The notes below the pieces were generated by a model. It had not been told where the DNA came from and searched no databases. It saw only the letters and a program-made list of their open reading frames with translations. A stretch of DNA of 35,615 nt from Erwinia persicina (GTDB lineage Bacteria > Pseudomonadota > Gammaproteobacteria > Enterobacterales > Enterobacteriaceae), in contig NZ_JACYMO010000016.1 of assembly GCF_014838825.1 (NCBI RefSeq), positions 1 through 35,615 on the forward strand, read 5' to 3'. This document shows positions 35,532 through 35,615 of this stretch, one piece after another. Within the stretch, counting starts at the first letter, position 1. Each line of letters begins with the position of its first letter. A program made the position numbers and the translations under genes.

Positions 35532-35615
35532 CCCGTCATCTTTCGCGCTGCAGATGCGTTGGCTGCGCGTGCTCACCCCGGTCACTGACCGGTGTCAGCT
35601 CCCGGGGATTCTCGC
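35532..35615. repeat. ERIC (IRU) repeat, cut by the window end
   Basis: From CCCGTCAT onward the sequence follows the enterobacterial repetitive intergenic consensus: CAGATGCGTTGGCTGCGC, then GCTCACCCCGGTCACT, and CAGCTCCCGGGGATTC. The last two correspond to the regions recognised by the classical ERIC2 and ERIC1R primers. About 84 of the usual 126 or so bases are inside the window. The central TGACCGGTGTCA differs from the usual TTACTTATGTAA. No coding sequence is visible in this end. Confidence 0.8.

Overview
The window is chromosomal DNA from a member of the Enterobacterales. Gene order follows the E. coli K-12 segment from the distal tRNAs of an rRNA operon, through ilv, rep, rho and the enterobacterial common antigen (ECA) cluster, to glmZ. 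Protein similarity to E. coli is high but clearly below species level. rffG, rffH and yifK are absent at their E. coli positions, and a moaF-SDR pair and a tetR-oxidoreductase pair are present. An Erwiniaceae-type organism (Erwinia or Pantoea) is my best guess. That is inference from recalled gene order and was not tested by a search.

Layout: (1) 1-1610 holds tRNA-Asp and tRNA-Trp, hdfR (minus) and maoP. (2) 1616-3136 is yifB (minus). (3) 3405-10025 is the isoleucine-valine operon: promoter, ilvL leader with attenuator, a 16-codon ilvX micro-gene, then ilvG-ilvM-ilvE-ilvD-ilvA. It is followed by convergent ilvY and divergent ilvC (10022-12549). (4) 12614-14729 holds ppiC (minus) and a two-gene unit of a MoaF-like protein and a short-chain dehydrogenase. 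(5) 14768-21771 holds rep, the rhlB-gppA pair (minus), trxA and rho. The rho leader is long and pyrimidine-rich. (6) 22057-32925 is the ECA operon wecA-wzzE-wecB-wecC-rffC-wecE-wzxE-wecF-wzyE-wecG, tightly coupled by 1-4 nt overlaps in its second half. (7) 33055-33765 is a tRNA operon, Arg-His-Leu-Pro-Pro, in which the Pro gene is duplicated within a perfect 94-bp direct repeat. (8) 33813-35083 is a divergent flavodoxin-fold oxidoreductase/TetR pair. (9) 35089-35522 is the small RNA gene glmZ, with a sigma54-type promoter, three candidate GlrR sites and an IHF consensus site. (10) From about 35532 to the end is the first two thirds of an ERIC repeat, cut by the window edge.

How the genes work together: ilvGM, ilvC, ilvD and ilvE make valine and isoleucine, and ilvA feeds the isoleucine branch. 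Attenuation through ilvL and induction of ilvC by IlvY set the output. The wec genes make UDP-ManNAcA and TDP-Fuc4NAc, assemble the ECA trisaccharide on undecaprenyl phosphate, flip it and polymerise it. The two enzymes that make TDP-4-keto-6-deoxyglucose are not in the cluster and must come from elsewhere. GlmZ is expected to activate glmS and so raise amino-sugar supply.

Most of the window is conserved core genome. I did not find an unmistakably new system. The least explained parts are the moaF-SDR pair, the compact ECA cluster lacking rffGH, the rho leader, and the array upstream of glmZ.
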